Shown: positions 6,424-8,097 of the stretch, in pieces
How positions within the stretch are numbered: the first letter of the stretch is position 1
Layout: each line of letters opens with the position of its first letter
Source of the DNA: Actinomycetota bacterium
Lineage (GTDB): Bacteria; Actinomycetota; Geothermincolia; Geothermincolales; RBG-13-55-18
Assembly: GCA_028275245.1 (NCBI GenBank)
Contig: JAPWVA010000040.1
Location: 1-8,097, forward strand
DNA length: 8,097 bases
Reading direction: 5' to 3'
Translations under genes and position numbers: made by a program
The notes under the pieces: model-generated
The model's database searches: none
The model's input: the letters and a program-made list of their open reading frames with translations, nothing else
Told to the model about the DNA's origin: nothing

Positions 6424-6441
6424 CGGATAATGCATTATCCG
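6424..6441. promoter_or_regulatory. 18-bp perfect palindrome, likely operator overlapping the kinase promoter
   Basis: CGGATAATGCATTATCCG reads the same on both strands. Its left arm contains GATAAT (6426-6431), a 5-of-6 match to a -10 box, which would place transcription start about 34 nt before the kinase ATG. A further direct copy of the half-site GGATAAT occurs 28 bp upstream at 6397-6403. A dimeric repressor or activator binding here would directly affect RNA polymerase. The regulator is not encoded in the window. The palindrome is certain; the operator role is inferred. Confidence 0.55.
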
Positions 6442-6471
6442 GCCGCTTGTGGAGACGGGGAGGGCTGTCAT

Positions 6472-8037
6472 ATGGAGGGTCGTTTCATCCTGATCAACGA
6501 TGTGGGGACCACCGGCGTGAGGGCTGTGGTCTTCGACGAAAGGGCCGAGGCCCTGGTGGAGGAGTACGAGGAGATAGAGCAAGTATATCCTCACCCGGGC
6601 TGGACGGAACAGGATCCCGAGCTCCTTTTCGAGCTCTGCGTGGATGTCTCTCGCAGGGCCATGGACCGATTGGGCATCACCCCTTCCCGGTTAGCCGCCA
6701 TGGGCATAGCCACCCAGAGGGCCACTAGCCTGCTTTGGGACGAAGAGACGGGAAGGCCTTTTTACAACGCCATCACCTGGCAGGACACCCGGATGGCTGA
6801 TTTCTGCACCCGGGTGAACGAGAGCCCCCTTTTCCGGATGCTCCATTGGCTGGGCGGGTTGTACCGCGGCCTGGCCCTCATGAACCCGGCGCTGAGGAGG
6901 CCCATGCTGGGCAAACTCCTGATAACCGCGGCCAGTTTCACCGTCACCCCTGCCCAGTCAAGTGCCCATGTCCGCTGGGTCCTGGACAACGTGCCGGCAG
7001 CCAGAGAAGCGGAGGCGAGGGGCAAGGCCCTCTTCGGGACCCTGGACACCTGGCTGCTGTGGAAGTACACGGGGGGAGAGACCCACGCCACCGATTATTC
7101 CAACGTCAGTGCCACCGGAATGTTCGACCCCTTCGGGATGCGCTGGAGTCCCCTGCTTCTCCGTCCCTTCCGCCTTCCCGGCCGCTTGAGGCTTCCCGAG
7201 ATCAGGGAGACCAGCGGCCATTTCGGCACCACCGTGGTCTTCGGGGAGCCGGTGCCCATCACTTCCCTGGTGGCCGACCAGCAGGCGGCCCTCTTCGCTG
7301 AAGCCTGTTTCCATCCAGGGGATGTGAAATGCACCAACGGCACGGGGACCTTCATCGACATGAACACGGGGGAGGAACCCATGGCCTCCACCCACCGCCT
7401 CACCCCCATGATCGCCTGGAGGCTGGGGGGAAGGACCACCTACATGCTGGAGGGCTTCGTCTCCAGCTCCGGGTCCTCCGTTCAGTGGCTCCGGGACAAC
7501 CTGGGCATCATCCAGGACCTATCCGAGTCGGAGGAGATGGCCTGTCGGGCAGGGGATTGCGGTGGAGTGTATGTGGTACCCGCCTTCACCGGCCTCACCG
7601 CGCCCTATTGGGACCCCTATGCACGGGGTACTGTCCTGGGCCTCACCCGCTCCACCACCCGGGAGCAGGTGGTCAGGGCCACCCTAGAGTCCATAGCTTA
7701 CCAGTGCCGGGATGTGGTGGAGGCCATGGAGAGGGACAGTGGTATGAAGGTGGAAAGGATCATTGCCGACGGCGGGGCTTCTCGTAACGATTTCCTCCTG
7801 CAGTTCATGGCGGACATCATGGATGTCCGGGTGGAGCGTCCTAGGATGCTGGAGGCCACCGCCCTGGGGGCCGCCTACCTGGCGGGCCTGGCGGTGGGCC
7901 TTTGGAAGTTCCCTGATGATATCCTCCGTACCAGGAAGGTGGACAGGGTCTTCGAGCCAGCGATGGACCGGGAAACCCGGGAAAGGCTCTATTCCGGGTG
8001 GAAGCGCGCTGTGGAGAGAGCTTGCCGCTGGGCATGA
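6472..8037 (+). CDS. FGGY-family carbohydrate/polyol kinase, glycerol-kinase-like
   Basis: 521 residues, slightly longer than typical glycerol kinase (about 500). The FGGY fold is clear: N-terminal phosphate loop NDVGTTGVRAVVFD (9-22; glycerol kinases usually read DQGTT), GWTEQDP (43-49), GIATQRA (78-84), ITWQDTR (101-107), ADQQAAL with the likely catalytic base D269, TNGTGTF, and the nucleotide-binding ADGGASRNDFLLQF stretch near 435-450. It would transfer ATP phosphate to a polyol or sugar in the cytoplasm. Compared with E. coli GlpK from memory, R83, W103 and the Asp are kept, but E84 is A84 and Y135 is replaced by A161, and about 26 extra residues lie just before that point. Glycerol may therefore not be the substrate. 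ATG 6472 is chosen because GGGGAGGG lies 7 nt upstream; an in-frame ATG at 6430 lies inside the palindrome without an RBS. Confidence 0.88.
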   Translation: MEGRFILINDVGTTGVRAVVFDERAEALVEEYEEIEQVYPHPGWTEQDPELLFELCVDVSRRAMDRLGITPSRLAAMGIATQRATSLLWDEETGRPFYNAITWQDTRMADFCTRVNESPLFRMLHWLGGLYRGLALMNPALRRPMLGKLLITAASFTVTPAQSSAHVRWVLDNVPAAREAEARGKALFGTLDTWLLWKYTGGETHATDYSNVSATGMFDPFGMRWSPLLLRPFRLPGRLRLPEIRETSGHFGTTVVFGEPVPITSLVADQQAALFAEACFHPGDVKCTNGTGTFIDMNTGEEPMASTHRLTPMIAWRLGGRTTYMLEGFVSSSGSSVQWLRDNLGIIQDLSESEEMACRAGDCGGVYVVPAFTGLTAPYWDPYARGTVLGLTRSTTREQVVRATLESIAYQCRDVVEAMERDSGMKVERIIADGGASRNDFLLQFMADIMDVRVERPRMLEATALGAAYLAGLAVGLWKFPDDILRTRKVDRVFEPAMDRETRERLYSGWKRAVERACRWA

Positions 8038-8097
8038 TGACACTCACCGGTGAGCCCGCCATCGACGGGATCTCCAGGGAATACTCGGCTATGTTTG
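8034..8097 (+). CDS. Start of an unidentified gene overlapping the kinase stop, cut by the window edge
   Basis: ATG at 8034 overlaps the kinase stop as ATGA, and a second in-frame ATG follows at 8037. The frame stays open to the window end and begins MMTLTGEPAIDGISREYSAMF. The overlap suggests translational coupling with the kinase and so a shared pathway. No good independent RBS is visible just upstream, which fits coupling. The visible 21 residues are too few to name a family; a dehydrogenase, aldolase or another kinase-pathway enzyme would all fit the context. Confidence 0.5.
   Translation, partial: MMTLTGEPAIDGISREYSAMF
8043..8054. repeat. 12-bp palindrome just after the kinase stop
   Basis: CTCACCGGTGAG is a perfect inverted repeat, located within the first codons of the overlapping downstream frame. 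No T-run follows, so it is not an intrinsic terminator. It may be chance, or a small hairpin affecting translation of the next gene. Confidence 0.3.

Larger units (their letters stand above)
6061..6471. other. Intergenic region between the hydrolase and the kinase
   Basis: 411 bp. The left part holds an orphan strong RBS with a doubtful small ORF and a small CCCGG/CCGGG hairpin (6085-6099). The middle carries a possible terminator (6279-6313). The right part carries repeated GGATAAT heptamers and a perfect palindrome just before the kinase. Other open frames on either strand lack ribosome binding sites and family features. Confidence 0.6.

Noticed and set aside
6430..6471. ATG 6430 as kinase start
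   Set aside because: It lies inside the palindrome without an RBS, and the added residues do not match FGGY N termini; ATG 6472 has a strong RBS.

Overview
The window is GC-rich bacterial DNA with dense coding, strong GGAGG/GGGAGG-type ribosome binding sites, and frequent AGG (Arg) and ATA (Ile) codons. That codon style, the DUF35/thiolase pair and the Gram-positive-looking lipoprotein signal suggest a high-GC actinobacterial or deep-branching Bacillota-type lineage, possibly thermophilic. No rRNA or marker gene is present, so this is only a guess.

Layout. On the minus strand (positions 1690 to 1) lies a compact operon: a TTG-started DUF35 zinc-ribbon/OB-fold protein, then a thiolase-fold (SCP-x/lipid-transfer-like) protein, then the first 19 codons of a second thiolase-like protein that runs off the left edge. 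Such pairs act on acyl-CoA thioesters (thiolysis, Claisen or retro-aldol chemistry) with the DUF35 protein as an obligate small partner. The complete thiolase has Gly where the usual nucleophilic Cys would be. A gene-free divergent region of about 500 bp (1691-2198) follows. On the plus strand come three apparently separate units: a HdrD/GlpC-like iron-sulfur protein (2199-3182); an 867-residue lipoprotein (3457-6060) that is an alpha/beta-hydrolase esterase split by a lectin-like domain and followed by beta-rich C-terminal modules; and, after a 411-bp gap holding an 18-bp perfect palindrome, a glycerol-kinase-like FGGY kinase (6472-8037). The kinase stop codon overlaps, as ATGA, the start of another gene that continues past the right edge.

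How they fit together. The minus-strand genes are probably a CoA-thioester-processing complex. The Fe-S protein is a plausible electron carrier or oxidoreductase subunit but has no adjacent partner. The lipoprotein would act outside the membrane on an ester or glycan-linked substrate. The kinase would phosphorylate a polyol or sugar, and its operator-like palindrome suggests dedicated control. No mobile element, CRISPR array, tRNA or rRNA was seen. The points most worth a second look are the Cys-less tandem thiolase/DUF35 operon, the lectin-like insertion inside the hydrolase, the kinase with changed glycerol-contact residues, and the palindrome upstream of it. Nothing here is clearly a wholly new type of system.
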